A stretch of 64,000 nucleotides of DNA, taken from Paracyclopina nana (Eukaryota; Arthropoda; Copepoda; Cyclopoida; Cyclopettidae). Made by a program: the position numbers and the translations under genes. Every line of letters starts with the position of its first letter. Position 1 is the stretch's first letter. This document shows positions 42,786 through 53,937 of the stretch, piece by piece. The notes under the pieces are model-generated. The model saw only the letters and a program-made list of their open reading frames with translations, ran no database searches and had not been told where the DNA came from. The stretch spans positions 7,328,501-7,392,500 of the forward strand of contig JAGUCH010000002.1 in the NCBI GenBank assembly GCA_019096065.1, given 5' to 3'.

Positions 42786-44180
42786 ATGACCCAACCAATC
42801 AACTATAACAAGTGGAATCACATAGAGGTTTGTCTAAAATTGGTGAATTGAGGCTATATATCAAAAAGATTTTTTGTAGATTTCTGATGATGAAGATGAC
42901 ACTCACCCTAACATTGATACCCCATCCTTGTACAAATGGAGACACGAGGCGCGAGTGCAGCGTATGGAAGAGCTGGAAGCGAAGAAAAGAGCAGTAGCTG
43001 AGGAAAAGAAAAAGTAAAATGACTTATTGATTTTTGACCCCTTCTATATAATTAAATGCTATTGATTGCAGGAAAGAGCTAGAGATTGAGGCCATGAAGC
43101 AAAAGCTGGCCTCAACATCATTGAGCGAAGCTGACATGGCTATCATCAAGAAAGGTCTGTCTGAGCTTGAAAAAGAGGCCAACGAGGCAACACAGCGAGA
43201 GGCGGAAGTCTTGACTGAAGAGCAGAAGATGCCTTGGAATGTTGACACCATATCTAAAGATGGCTTTTCCAAAAGCATCATCAACAAGCCGATGGCTAGA
43301 AATGACGAAAGTCTCTCTGAGGAAGAGAAGGAAAACAGGATGAGAACTTTCGTCAAGAAGTACGAGAAGAATATCAAGGAGTTTGGCTGGCTGAAAAAAT
43401 TCGACGACAGCAAGACGTATATGATGGAGCATCCTTATTTGGCCTGTGAGGAGACCGCTAATTATTTGGTCATTCATTGCCTCAATTTGCAAATTGAGGA
43501 GAAGTTCGGAGCCATGGAGCAAGTTGCACATCAGTGCATTTGTGTCCAATATTTGCTTGAATTGAGTAAGCAACTTGACGTGGATCCGCGGTCCTGCATT
43601 TCCTCATTTTTCACCAAGTATGCTTACTTTTAAAATTAATTGAAGCATTTTAACTGTGTATTCAACTAGGATCCAGATCGCTGACACAGAATACAAGAAA
43701 GCCTTTGAGGATGAGTTGAACGCTTTCATCGACAGAATTCGAAGACGGGCTAAGGAAAAGATTGATGAGCAGCTTGAAGAGGCGAGAAGAGAGGAGGAAA
43801 TGGAGAGGCAAAGTAGACTTGGTCCTGGAGGCCTGGATCCCGTTGAAGTCTTCGAGACTTTGCCACAGGTATAAGCTTGATGACACTGTCTTAGTATGAG
43901 AAAACTTCGTTAAGTTTCTTCTTTTTAGGCTTTGCAAGAGTGCTTTGAATCCCAGGATATTGCGAAGCTGCAAGAAGTCATCAAGTCAATGTCGGAAGAG
44001 GATGCCAGGTATCATATGAAAAGGTGCGTTGATTCTGGCCTTTGGAAACCGGCCGTGGATGACCCAGATACCAACCCGGAAGACGGATTTAAGAAAAAGC
44101 TACCTGCTCAGTCGACGTCTGAAGGTTGTGATCCTGATGAAAACACTTACGAAGAACTGAAAGACCCTCAAACTGACTAA
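42786..44180 (+). CDS. CDC37: Hsp90 co-chaperone Cdc37
   Basis: Model join(42786..42827,42880..43013,43072..43617,43670..43868,43929..44180), 390 aa. The signature [20 protein letters not shown] matches the kinase-binding N-terminus; the Ser of ISDDEDD is the CK2-phosphorylated Ser13 equivalent. A coiled coil, the Hsp90-binding middle domain (MLEHP-like [20 protein letters not shown]) and the C-terminal helical region follow. Cdc37 delivers protein kinases to Hsp90 in the cytosol. All four introns are short (52-60 bp) GT-AG. Confidence 0.96.
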
Positions 44181-44363
44181 TGAGTTATTTTCCAATGCTA
44201 CCTGTCGTCACTGTTTGTGTGAATACTTAACTTTTAAAGACTCTTCAAATTTGTCTGTCATTTTCAGTCAAAGCACATTTAATTTTTACTGCAACAGTCT
44301 GACAATGTAGCATTTTGTTTCAAAGCAACTGATTTTTTCCCCTTTGATTAACGACTGCATAAA

Positions 44364-45935
44364 ATGAGGCTAGTTCTCGTTATAGTTGTAATTTATTCAA
44401 ACAGATTTTTTTCAAATGGAGAGTGTTATTCAGGCCATAGGGTCTATGGGGTGTACAACTTAACGAACAAGGGTACTTCACTGATAAGTTAACTAGACTT
44501 TGGACAGTATCGTATTTTCAGATCTCAAGCCATATTTGGCATACTTGAGCGAGAACTCAGATTTTAACTTTGCCAGGTGTACGGGAACTATAATATCAAG
44601 AAAGCATTTCCTTTCTGCTGCTCATTGTTTCCATGAAGTCACAGAAGCTTCAATGTATCGCATATTCCGAAACCTGTCTGTACGTCTCATCACCAATCAT
44701 ATGACTGACTTGGCCATTGAATATTCTCACTTACAAGATTGTTGCAGGAAGGACAGACATGCATGACACCATTACCCCCAAAAATATTTACTCAATTGCC
44801 AATGTCACCTATCCACCAAATTTCTACTTGAGTAGTTCTTTTGACTATGATGTGGATATAATTTTGGCAAAATCCACGAGGCATTTCCATGTACCTTTTT
44901 ATGAAATGACAGCAGAGCACATGCACCGCAGCCTTTACGCGAGTAGTGGGTCATACGCAACGGAAAATCATAGCAATACATTTTATCGAATCTAGATTCG
45001 GAAACATGCATTGGTTTCGGATGGGGGTTCATTGGCTTCCAAATAGCAGCAACGAAACTTGGAGCTGTCAGCGTCAGCAGACTTTGTTTCCAACAAAGCA
45101 AAAAATGGATAAAAATTGTCTCATTGCAAGGAAGCCTTTGTGAAGTAATTTTTTGGATACCAGAGCCTAATTCCTATCGCAATGAAGTGATAGAAAAAAC
45201 ATTCAGCTATAGCTTTTAATGAGAAAAATGACACAATTTATTTGCACAATTTCTTATTGCGCATCCCTTAAAATTTCTTTAAGATTACAGGTTTTAAAAA
45301 AAATCATTCACAATGAACTCATCAGTGAAACGACTTTTAATTTTGATCTTGTATCTTTATAGTACAAAAAAGTTTTGAAATAGCATGCGATTACCGTTAT
45401 ATATAAAAAACTAAAGACTTTTCATAAAAGGAACTATTGATAAGCGGAACCTTTAATTAAAATTAATTAAAAATCCGTGAGGTAAAACTTTCTTCACCCA
45501 TTTAGAATTGCAATTATGTCGCCGATGCGATGCCCTTTCCAAGACAAATTGTTCTTTCTCCCCCTCAAAGCTCATTGAAAAAATTAATTCAAGTCAGACT
45601 TAATTTTGAGCAGGCATGGAATTAGTAAGAATTCAATGAATCAATTACATTTCCACAGTTTTTAGGGAGATTCTGGTGGACCTGTTATGTGCTTTAGAAA
45701 TGGAAGGCAGTTGTTAGTTGGCACAATTTCTCAAATTTCTGGAAATTGCTCAGGAATGTACGAAATAGCTGTTTACACAGCCTTGTCACCTCACATGGAA
45801 TGGATATTAGCCATTATAAACGGTGAAGTAGCTTTTCCTGGAAGGTCAATGTCTATCTGCAGAAAAACGATTAGCATAAGTGTCTTGACTGTATGTAGCT
45901 TTCTGTGTTTATGCCTCTACTCAAAAGTGACATAA
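44364..45935 (+). CDS. Trypsin-like (S1) protease with hydrophobic C-terminal tail
   Basis: Model join(44364..44472,44522..44683,44748..44942,44996..45144,45666..45935), 294 aa; all introns GT-AG and in phase. It starts with a signal peptide (MRLVLVIVVIYS). HR-VYGV is a plausible activation site. Catalytic residues are present: His in ISRKHFLSAAHCF, Asp in FDYDVDIILAKS and Ser in GSLCEGDSGGPV, with the S1 TCIGFGWG block before them. The last ~25 residues are hydrophobic (ISISVLTVCSFLCLCLY), so the enzyme is probably membrane- or GPI-anchored. Substrate unknown. Intron 3 (53 bp) and intron 2 (64 bp, weak GTCTCA donor) were placed by phase. Intron 4 is unusually long (521 bp). Confidence 0.75.
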
Positions 45936-46420
45936 TTTCAAATCAAATCTACAATATAGTAAGTATTTTATGAAATACACCGTAGATTGAAGAAGCAGTT
46001 TTACATACGTCTTACATGTCTTTTCACGAGACACGATTCCTGTACAAAATACATAAGCAAGCCTAGAGTGCAAGCCGGAGTATCCATGATTTCCCCCTAT
46101 AGTTCTGAAACTGTAAACATTTTTAAGTAATTTTGATAGGAAGGCGTAGAATGTGAAAAAAAACTATTTTCCAGCATACTTGCCCGATGCCTTTTGCCCA
46201 GACTGTTACCTCTTTTCCCATTCACCCCATCGATTTTTGGCCGATAGCTATTCCATTTATGAATATATGCCACTATCCCTTTTGCCCCTTTGTGCATTCT
46301 CATTTCTCCCCTTTGCACACTTGACTCAAGACTAAGTTTTGGAGTTGGACCCGTGCACGTGCATGGATGCTTGCCTCCTTGGACCTTTTCCTTTAGTCCT
46401 GTACGCGGGTGCCGTCACCA
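45936..46420. other. Intergenic after the protease
   Basis: No gene and no clear repeat is visible. Confidence 0.4.
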
Positions 46421-46772
46421 AGGCCTAAAATGAGGTGGGTTTTAGGATCTAAAATCAAAGTGGGTTGTACGATCTAACAAATTGGGTTTTAAAGCCTACA
46501 GATTTGGCATCAGGGTACTAAGATCTAAGTGGAAAAATCAAATAAAGTTCATCATGGGTTTTAATATCTAAAGGCTAGGGTTTTAATATCTAAAGGCCTA
46601 GGTTTTATGATCTAACAGCGTGGGTTTTAAGATCTATTGCATCAGAACAAAAAAAGTACTCTCAAAACCATGTTGCATCCAAATGTTTAGATCTTAAAAC
46701 CTAGGAGAAAAAAGCTTGGGCTTCAAAACCTATCTTTATTATAGATCCTAAAACCCACCCCTATTTTAGGCT
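46421..46772. repeat. Inverted-repeat element with tandem GGTTTTAAGATCTA units
   Basis: The left end (GGCCTAAAATGAGGTGGGTT) and right end (complement of AGCCTAAAATAGGGGTGGGT) are inverted copies. In between, 8-10 degenerate copies of GGGTTTTAAGATCTAAA run in both orientations. This is the same layout as foldback elements A and B (termini made of a tandem motif). No target duplication could be confirmed. Confidence 0.6.
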
Positions 46773-47177
46773 TTAGCCTTTACACGTTGTTTAAAAGGCT
46801 AAAAGCTGCGCTGACCTGCGCTGACCCGCATCGAAATGCACCGAGTCACCGACACGCACCGACCCGCACCTACCCCGGCTACCCGCATCAGCCTTGAGTA
46901 CTACTCATCGGTGCTGCCAGATCCGGCAATTTTCGCCGCAGCGGCGTGATTGAAAATTGCAGCGGCGACGTCGCCACATGCCCCAAAAGGCTAAAAATTG
47001 GCGATTTTTCGACGAAAATGCGGCGTGTTTTCATGTTGTATCAAGCCCGTCTTTAAAATGAAAATCATGGTGCAGTCATTCTACTCAAAATCTTCGCGGG
47101 GATTAAGCCAGGTATTCAAACATTCAAAAATCAAAATCCTCGTCAAATGGAAGGACGACAGATATGAAGCTGTGATT
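46773..47177. other. GC-richer spacer upstream of NSL1-like gene
   Basis: CTGACCTGCG / GACCCGCA-type simple repeats occur at ~46805-46895. A palindromic stretch around GCAGCGGCG (46930-46975) follows. The frame of the next gene is open upstream of its proposed ATG, but conservation cannot be judged there. Confidence 0.45.
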
Positions 47178-48263
47178 ATGGCAGAGAAATTCCGTGAAGC
47201 TGCTTTAGAGGAAATTTTTGCTGAATTTGACGCGAAGTTGGATGAAAGTATTTCAACTTTTTCCGCCTCCGATGTGTCTGACCGCGACATTGACGCAGTG
47301 AGGAATAAGTACAAGAACGCATTTGTCAACTACTTCACGACCGCATTCGATATTGTTTTTCTTCAAGAGCTTCAGGAAGCTAAAAGGAGGTAAGTTTACG
47401 AACATTCATTGTGTTTTTGGTCATGATTCCCTGTTTTATTTCAGGAAACACGAAGATTCTGATGTGGTCGTAATCGAAGATAAAAACCAACTGAATCTGT
47501 CCGTCACAGACGACGATTTGCAGCTATTAGATGAGGCCAACTCGAGAATAGGCTTTTTCCGCAAAGTTTACCCCGCTAAATGCAACTTGCTCCTTCACAA
47601 ATCTTTGGCCATTCAAAGCGAGTCATTGAAGAAAATCAAAACAAAAGTGAGCGCAGTTGAGGCCCTTGAGATTCAGGAAGTAACTGACATCGATCCTCGT
47701 ACTTGTGCCGAATTGGACAAAATCAAGTCTGAGCTGAAAGTAAAGGTGAAAGAAGGCATCGATAGGTTGAGAAGGCTGGAAACTGTTGCTAAAGATACTT
47801 TGCTGGAAAATCTGAAGAATTGAACACTATGAATGGCCAATTAAATTCTCTCTTGCGACTTGACCACAGGGTGACCAAAGTGAAAAATGAACTTCTTGAC
47901 GCTGATCAGGCAGCAAAAGCATTAGATTTGGCCAAAGACAAACTATTGGACTCACCTAGAACTAACAAGAACTTCAAGAAGTCTGTGGCCCGAAGGGTGG
48001 ATTTTCAAGCCGATGAAAAGCTCTTTAATCACCTCACAAGCCTCGATATTTCTCAGACAGCACCGACAAAGAAAAAAGTCGCTCTTGCTAGCGCTTCAAA
48101 AAGGGACGAAGAGCCATGCCTTGAGGATTTTCACGCGCCCTTTCAAGGAGAACCTTTGCCATATGTGCAAGATCCCAAAGAAGTGCTAGATAAAACCATC
48201 AAGAAACTGTACTTATCGAGTCCTCCAAGGTTACCTAAGCCTCACTTTTCTGACGATTTTTGA
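47178..48263 (+). CDS. NSL1: NSL1-like kinetochore (MIS12 complex) subunit, GA-AG intron
   Basis: Model join(47178..47389,47445..47813,47870..48263), 324 aa (human NSL1 281). Exon 1-2 helices resemble NSL1, best in LLDEANSRIGFFRKVYPAKC, which lines up with the KRKQYPRKI segment of human NSL1. The coiled coil continues into exon 3 (VTKVKNELLDADQAAKALDL). Without an intron at 47814-47869 the frame stops at 47821. The 56 bp intron begins GAAGAA and ends CCACAG, is of normal length and restores the phase exactly. So I propose a GA-AG intron rather than a broken gene. NSL1 links the MIS12 complex to NDC80 at kinetochores. The family call rests on a remembered weak pattern. A gene split by an assembly indel is the alternative. 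Confidence 0.55.
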
Positions 48264-48508
48264 GAAATCCGTTTAAAAGCGAGAATGCCATGGTTTTATC
48301 TGTTGCAGTATATTTTATAAACTCCCATCTCAAACTACTCCTTGTAGGATCCTAATTACAATGATGAAAAGCAATCAAAATTCCTATGAACATTCAAGAC
48401 AGCTTTTTAATGTATAAGTGGACATAAATCGACAGCACTAAACACAAATTGATTGTACAACGTTCAAAAAATCCTTGAGTCTCTAATAAGGTGGCAGGGT
48501 AAAACTTT

Positions 48509-48904
48509 TCAGTACTTCTTAAGTGCTTTTCGGATCAGTGCCATTCTAGCCTTGTGTGCTTCTGTTGTGGCCGACCTCTTGAAGGGCCGAACGTCTTCGG
48601 CTCCAAATCCAGGTATCCACATGTTCCAGTTGCGCTCAAGAACCATTTGCACGTCTTTCACGTCAACAGAGTTGGCTTTTCGATGCTTGGCAAGGGCACA
48701 AGAAGCAACCACAGTTTGTTCAATAAAGTCATCAGCAATGTGTAGCAAGAGATCTTCGACATCTTCGTCCAGCTGTTCGTTTGGGTCGACCTCGCGTACT
48801 AATTCCTGCAGCCTCTTTTTGTCTAATACTTGAGTCTCTGAGGTCGTCGAGTTTGGCTTTTTCATGGCAGCCTCCGACCCAATTGAGCTCGAGCTCGAGG
48901 CCAT
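48509..48904 (-). CDS. TAF12: Transcription initiation factor TFIID subunit 12
   Basis: Single exon, 131 aa. A histone-fold domain fills residues ~28-100: LDKKRLQELVREVDPNEQLD, VEDLLLHIADDFIEQTVVAS, CALAKHRKANSVDVKDVQMV and LERNWNMWIPGF. The family tail AHKARMALIRKALKK follows. TAF12 pairs with TAF4 in TFIID (and with ADA1 in SAGA). It converges with the NSL1-like gene and is divergent from the YEATS gene. Confidence 0.96.
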   Translation of the reverse strand: MASSSSSIGSEAAMKKPNSTTSETQVLDKKRLQELVREVDPNEQLDEDVEDLLLHIADDFIEQTVVASCALAKHRKANSVDVKDVQMVLERNWNMWIPGFGAEDVRPFKRSATTEAHKARMALIRKALKKY

Positions 48905-49327
48905 TGTTGATTAAAATGTAAAAATTATAGAAATTTTCGTCTGTGTCAACTACGGTTGTCGGTTTTGTTTTATTTTTCTACATTAATGTGCCTCAAACTC
49001 TTTTATTGGCTTTCCTTTAACAGAAATAGTCACATTTCATTTCACAAATTTTTAAGCCATCTGGTAACGACGGGAAAATTGTTACCACGAAATAAAGTGC
49101 TTTTGAGTTTAGAGCTCCGCATATAGCCTTTTGATCTCAAGAACAGCCATATTGTTGATTTGTAAGTCAGCAAAATAATAAATAACTCTTTCGTTAGTCT
49201 CGTGTAAACACTAAGAACTTGAGTTGCCCGAAAAGAGAAAAGCATGAAAACTGCGAAAAAAAGGGTCGAGCTTTGATCATAATTTAACAAAGACTGTTGA
49301 TATTATCGAGTAGTATTGATAATTAAA
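48905..49327. promoter_or_regulatory. Divergent TAF12(-)/YEATS2-like(+) intergenic region
   Basis: The 423 bp AT-rich gap between two start codons presumably holds both promoters. No named motifs are recognised. Confidence 0.4.
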
Positions 49328-50187
49328 ATGGAGGCTAAAAAGAGCCGAGTGATTGACAACCAGATTGCCACCGATTTGGTCAAGAAAATTTTCTCTGAAA
49401 AGTTAAGGGAAAAGGAGGAAGAAGTGGACGAAATTTCCGAAAGGATAAAAGAAGTCCAGCAGACTTTGCAGTTTGTGCGATACGGAGCAGTTACCAATAT
49501 GAGCAACAAAACTCAAATCCATGTAAGTAGCATTTTTAACATGCACATGTCCTTTTCTTGATTAAATCAACTTTCCAGGGCCCTCAAAACGAGCAGTTTT
49601 TGCCTTCAATACATCCTGCTGCTGCAATGCTAACTCGAGGTAAAAGGCCAAAAACCGACGAAGTTGGCGCCAAAATCAAGGAAGAAACCGAAGATCCTTT
49701 AGTGTCGATTGCCAAGCCCGTTTATGTCCCACCTAAGCCTAAGCCTGGCATGGAAACCTTGGAGCCCCGAGGTGCCCATTTGAAATTCAAGCACAAGCTA
49801 ATTGTTGGTAATGTTTCGAAATGGATACCTCCGGATGACAGAGAAGATATGTCTACCCATAAATGGATGCTTTACGTGCGTGGTGACAAAGATCACGCGG
49901 ACGTATCAGATTTTGTTGAGAAAGTCCGGTTTCTCATCCATGAAAGCTATCACCCCAACAACTTGGTTGAAGTGTCCAAGTCGCCATTTCAATTGACAAG
50001 AAGAGGTTGGGGTGAATTTCCAGCCAGAGTTCAAATATTTTTCAAAAATCCTTCGTTCAATAAGCCAGTCAGTATCGTGCACAATTTAAAGTTGGACAAA
50101 ACCTACACTGGACTGCAAACTTTGGGGGCTGAGACTTGGGCAGATGTCTGGCTCTTATTAGACCAAGAGAAGGAAAATAAAAACTAA
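49328..50187 (+). CDS. YEATS2: Short YEATS2-like protein
   Basis: Model join(49328..49522,49579..50187), 267 aa. Residues 1-65 are a charged coiled coil. A YEATS domain fills residues ~135-265: [66 protein letters not shown] and [15 protein letters not shown]. The WGEF motif and order match YEATS2, the acyl-lysine reader of the ATAC acetyltransferase complex. Human YEATS2 is over 1400 aa and has a C-terminal histone-fold; here a stop (50185-50187) comes directly after the domain. Either further exons are spliced from an upstream donor, or this is a truncated or derived form. Confidence 0.85.
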
Positions 50188-52427
50188 AAACCAAGTAAGT
50201 GGATATTTTCGTTTTTGATGCAAGCCATTTTAAAACTGGAGTGTTCAACTTTCACTCGTTAGTGGGAAACAGAACCTATTGCAATTTCCACACCTACGGC
50301 TGCATCTGTTTAAAGATGTTCCAGAAGAAGAAATCATCAGTGGCCTGTGCCATGGGAAACCAAATATTTCCTGCGGCCGCTGCTGGTGTTGTGAGAACTC
50401 CTTTGGATTGATTTTGGCTAGTTTTCTTTTCACTTCTTTTCGCTACGCCAAAATTGTTGACACTACACCATTTTGTATCCCAAAAAGTAAAGGGATTCAA
50501 TATTTTTTCCAATTATTATTTTTGAATTATTTGATTAATTGTAGCTTTACCCTCATACTAGTTAAGTCATAAAAACAGTATTAGATGGCTTTGTCTATAA
50601 CCTAAAATTTAGCCAGAACACGGATTTAATAAATGTTTTTCTTATCGAAAAATACTTGAGCTTGAATTATATTGTACTTTACGAATCTAATAGCCTGAAG
50701 TTTATAGCTTTCCAAAATACAACTATGTAAATATTTACTCACATTTCCGTAAGTTGAGCTCCGTTTGAGAAATATCCTAAGAAACTAATCCAGTGTTTTT
50801 TCAGCTCTGCAGTATATTGTCATTCCAGCCAACTTGATTAGGATTTAGTTTCTCGAATCGTTTTCAATTCCCTAAATTAATTACTGCTATAAAATACTCG
50901 AAAGCTATGATTGAAGGATATGGAGCTACAAAGGAATTATACGGAGCTTTAGTGAAAGCTGGTTATATGCAACGTTTCATTTTCGCATGAGATTTTGATG
51001 AACACTCTGCTTGCGTAAAGAAGCGAGGCAATTCGCGGCTCGAGACTACAGTACTGATTACTTCATAAGCAATATAGCCTCCCCTACCTGGTATTGCGCT
51101 CAGATGTTTTTCAGTCGTAGCTTGCCACCGGAGGAGAAAACATTGTCCGCTAGTATATTCTTTAATGTGCTATGGTTCTTAAATACTTCAAAGAAGCACA
51201 GCTAAAAATATAATCGTAAAAATCTTATTGGTAAGCATTTTTAGTTGTTGTTCTTATGCGATTAAATTGCAATGAGATAATGATGAGAAGTCTACATAAA
51301 GAGCATTTTTACATCCCTTGAAATTACACACTCGCAGCCAAGAAAGGGTGAGAAATTGCCGGAAAATCATCAGAAAAACAACAGTAGCAGCTATGGCAGC
51401 AGATGGCGAGAATTAGCATGTAGAACTTGCAGACATAACTAATAATCCTTGGTAAATTAACGGTTGTTCTCATTTGCATTGGAGCTCATTGTTCCACAAT
51501 GCAATGATGGCTTAACCAGTGTCAAATGTCAAGATGAGTAGTAAACCTTGAAAAAATAAGCCAAGAGTGACGCATTAATTGGTCATGATTACCACGTTGC
51601 TCATATCTTCCCAGTTTGAAAAACTGATTTCCAATTCACTCTATGAAAAGCCATGCTACATTAGGAGCTTCTAAGTTCATTCAATTAATTTTTAGTGCTG
51701 ACGAAATCTGTTGATTTTCTTCCGAGTTAATGGAAGACTTTCCTACAGGAGGTAATTCACGCTCATCTCTACTATTCATCATCAGCATGTGGTCTAGGGG
51801 AAAATTTCTCCTATATCAATCAGAACAGCTAAGCAGAGCTCGAGCAGTAGCATAATTGTTATCATCAGAAGGCCTAAGCGCATAATTCATATTTTGTGGG
51901 CGTTTGCCCCAAATTCAGCATGATATGCGCCCAAACATGGTGGCAATCATTCACTACAACTGTTTTAGCAGGAAGTAATTTGAAGCAAATTCACGAGTTA
52001 TAAAGTGTTCATCTGTTCTGCCAAAGATATTTGAGATTCCCGATAGAACAAAGAACAGGAGCAGCAGCAGGGCATCAAGGCACGCAATAGAGGGATTTTC
52101 TATCATTTGTTGAACTAAAGAGAGTTTTTGTCTATTAGCTTAAGGGTATGTGAAGCCTAGAATTACTCGGGGGCCAAATGTCAACCTACGATACTTTATG
52201 GGCGATGACAAAAAAATCTAATTTTGTGTGTGCGAGAGGAAGTCTGGGTGTCTTGTGGCTTATCCAGTCTTTCCTTTCAGGAAATAAGGGTATTGCCCAA
52301 TTTCTGCCTCTTTTTTAGAGCTCACTTTTATAAGCGGCAAGGACATTTATTTTACTTACTTGTGCAAGTAGTAGGGGAGAAAATAGAGCGGCTTCTAAGT
52401 TCACCCTAGCCTACTTTAGGGTGTCAT
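50188..52427. other. Gene-poor region
   Basis: No coding region, RNA gene or clear repeat is supported. Short ORFs of 60-97 codons on both strands show no motifs. Confidence 0.5.
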
Positions 52428-52428
52428 G

Positions 52429-52855
52429 CACAGTGGGCCATCACGGGAGGTAAACATAAATGCTGACTTAAATTTCCTTTGTGGAAATAAAGTGCACAAA
52501 TTAGAGATTATATTTATTTGGATTCAAACTAATGAGTTTTACCTTCAAAACAATGTTTTCATATAATATCGATCGTACGGGCGTATTTTTTAGAACAAAA
52601 AATACCCAATTTGATGAGAGATGTCTATAGTGTGAGAATGTAGCCTTTCGCTGCAATTCGAGATTTGCTGTGAGAAATTTCAGCCTTACGATGCGGTAAA
52701 TTCAGCTTATTATGCGAGAAAACTTAGAGCGGAAATGGCTGTAAAATGACGGTTCATATTGAAAAAGTTGGCACATGAAATTACTTGAGGAAGACTGATG
52801 ATCTGAAAAAATTGTAGCTTCATAAAGAGTTTTACTACTTGTCCGGCCACTGTGC
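52429..52855. mobile_element. Possible ~427 bp MITE with CACAGTGG(G)CC ends
   Basis: GCACAGTGGGCC (from 52428) and its inverted counterpart GGCCACTGTGC (52845-52855) bracket an AT-rich non-coding segment. The tip matches the 2.8 kb element at 10821. There is no clear target duplication. Confidence 0.45.
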
Positions 52856-52961
52856 ATCGGCCAAAAAGCAAATACTACTGCTACATTTTCATCTGTATTT
52901 TCTCTAGTTGGGTAGTGTAACTTCTGCGATTTTAGTGTGCTAAGAAGAAATAAGTGTCCAA

Positions 52962-53198
52962 ATGCCTCCAACCATTCAACGCTCAAAAAAGGCCAAAAAG
53001 TCGCCCTCCTTCGTGGCCAAAAGTCCCTATTTGGCCAGCTATCAAAGAAAGAAAAACAATAATGGGCCGATTTTCCCAATCCCGGTTTCCTTTCGCGATG
53101 TGGATTTTACCAGTCTCGAAAGTGATTCAGAAAAGCAGCCAACAAACAACTTCCTTCTGCAAAAAATTGGTATAAAAGCCTCAGTAGTTCTTGCATGA
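52962..53198 (+). CDS. Small basic ORF; possible alternative first exon of Nostrin
   Basis: 78 aa, basic at the N-terminus (MPPTIQRSKKAKKSPSF). A donor-like GGTATAAAAG occurs near its end (~53169). It has no recognised domain. It could be an upstream exon of the Nostrin gene ~740 bp downstream, where an acceptor (AATCTTTCAG) precedes the Nostrin ATG, or a chance ORF. Confidence 0.25.
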   Translation: MPPTIQRSKKAKKSPSFVAKSPYLASYQRKKNNNGPIFPIPVSFRDVDFTSLESDSEKQPTNNFLLQKIGIKASVVLA

Positions 53199-53937
53199 AA
53201 ATAGGACAATGTAGTTGCATGTATGTATGTGTACGTAGCGTATTGCTGCATCAAATAGGAGCAAGGACATACTTATGACCCGATTATCTCACCAATTAGG
53301 TCAGCCTCCACCAAATTCAACAAATGATTTGAAGCTCTAAAAATACCACGTGGCGGAATATCTTATGGCCAAACGTGAAAAAATTGCGGGAGTGTCAAAG
53401 CGGATTAGTGAGAAGTCATAGAAAGTTAGCTTCGAAAATTTACGCTAGGCACTTGGGGGGAAAAGCCATTAATAAAGTCTAATTACACTTTAGCTAAATT
53501 AAACTTCTAGTCAATTGTTGCTTGCATCTTTCATTGGGATACTTTATATTGCTATAAAAATGGTCCCATAGTGTAGTAGACCACTCTAGTCTTTTCTGTA
53601 CAGCCTAGATCTCTCTGTGATTCTTAGAGAAGCATGTTCTAAGGCTATTTTTCATCTGCATCAAGTGTAAAGATTGTAATCCGCGCCGAGTGCATTTAAT
53701 TTTGAGCATTATGTGCTAATGAGTCAGCTCTACGCATAGTATGACTAGCAGGGCAACCCCAAAACATATATTGGGTAAGGCATGCAGCGTTTAGTGGAGA
53801 TTCGTATTTTTTCAAATTTCGTCAAATTACGAACCCTCGCATGTATTATTTAGCTTGTAGGTAGCATGCTAAAGCTAGAAGACTTTGGTATCATCTCCAT
53901 TGTTGAATAAATGCCTAATCTTTCAGCCTCTGCAATC

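Noticed and set aside
47820-48263. A separate second gene starting near 47829
   Set aside because: The coiled coil continues smoothly if a 56 bp GA-AG intron is allowed. An independent short gene with no promoter space is less likely, though not excluded.
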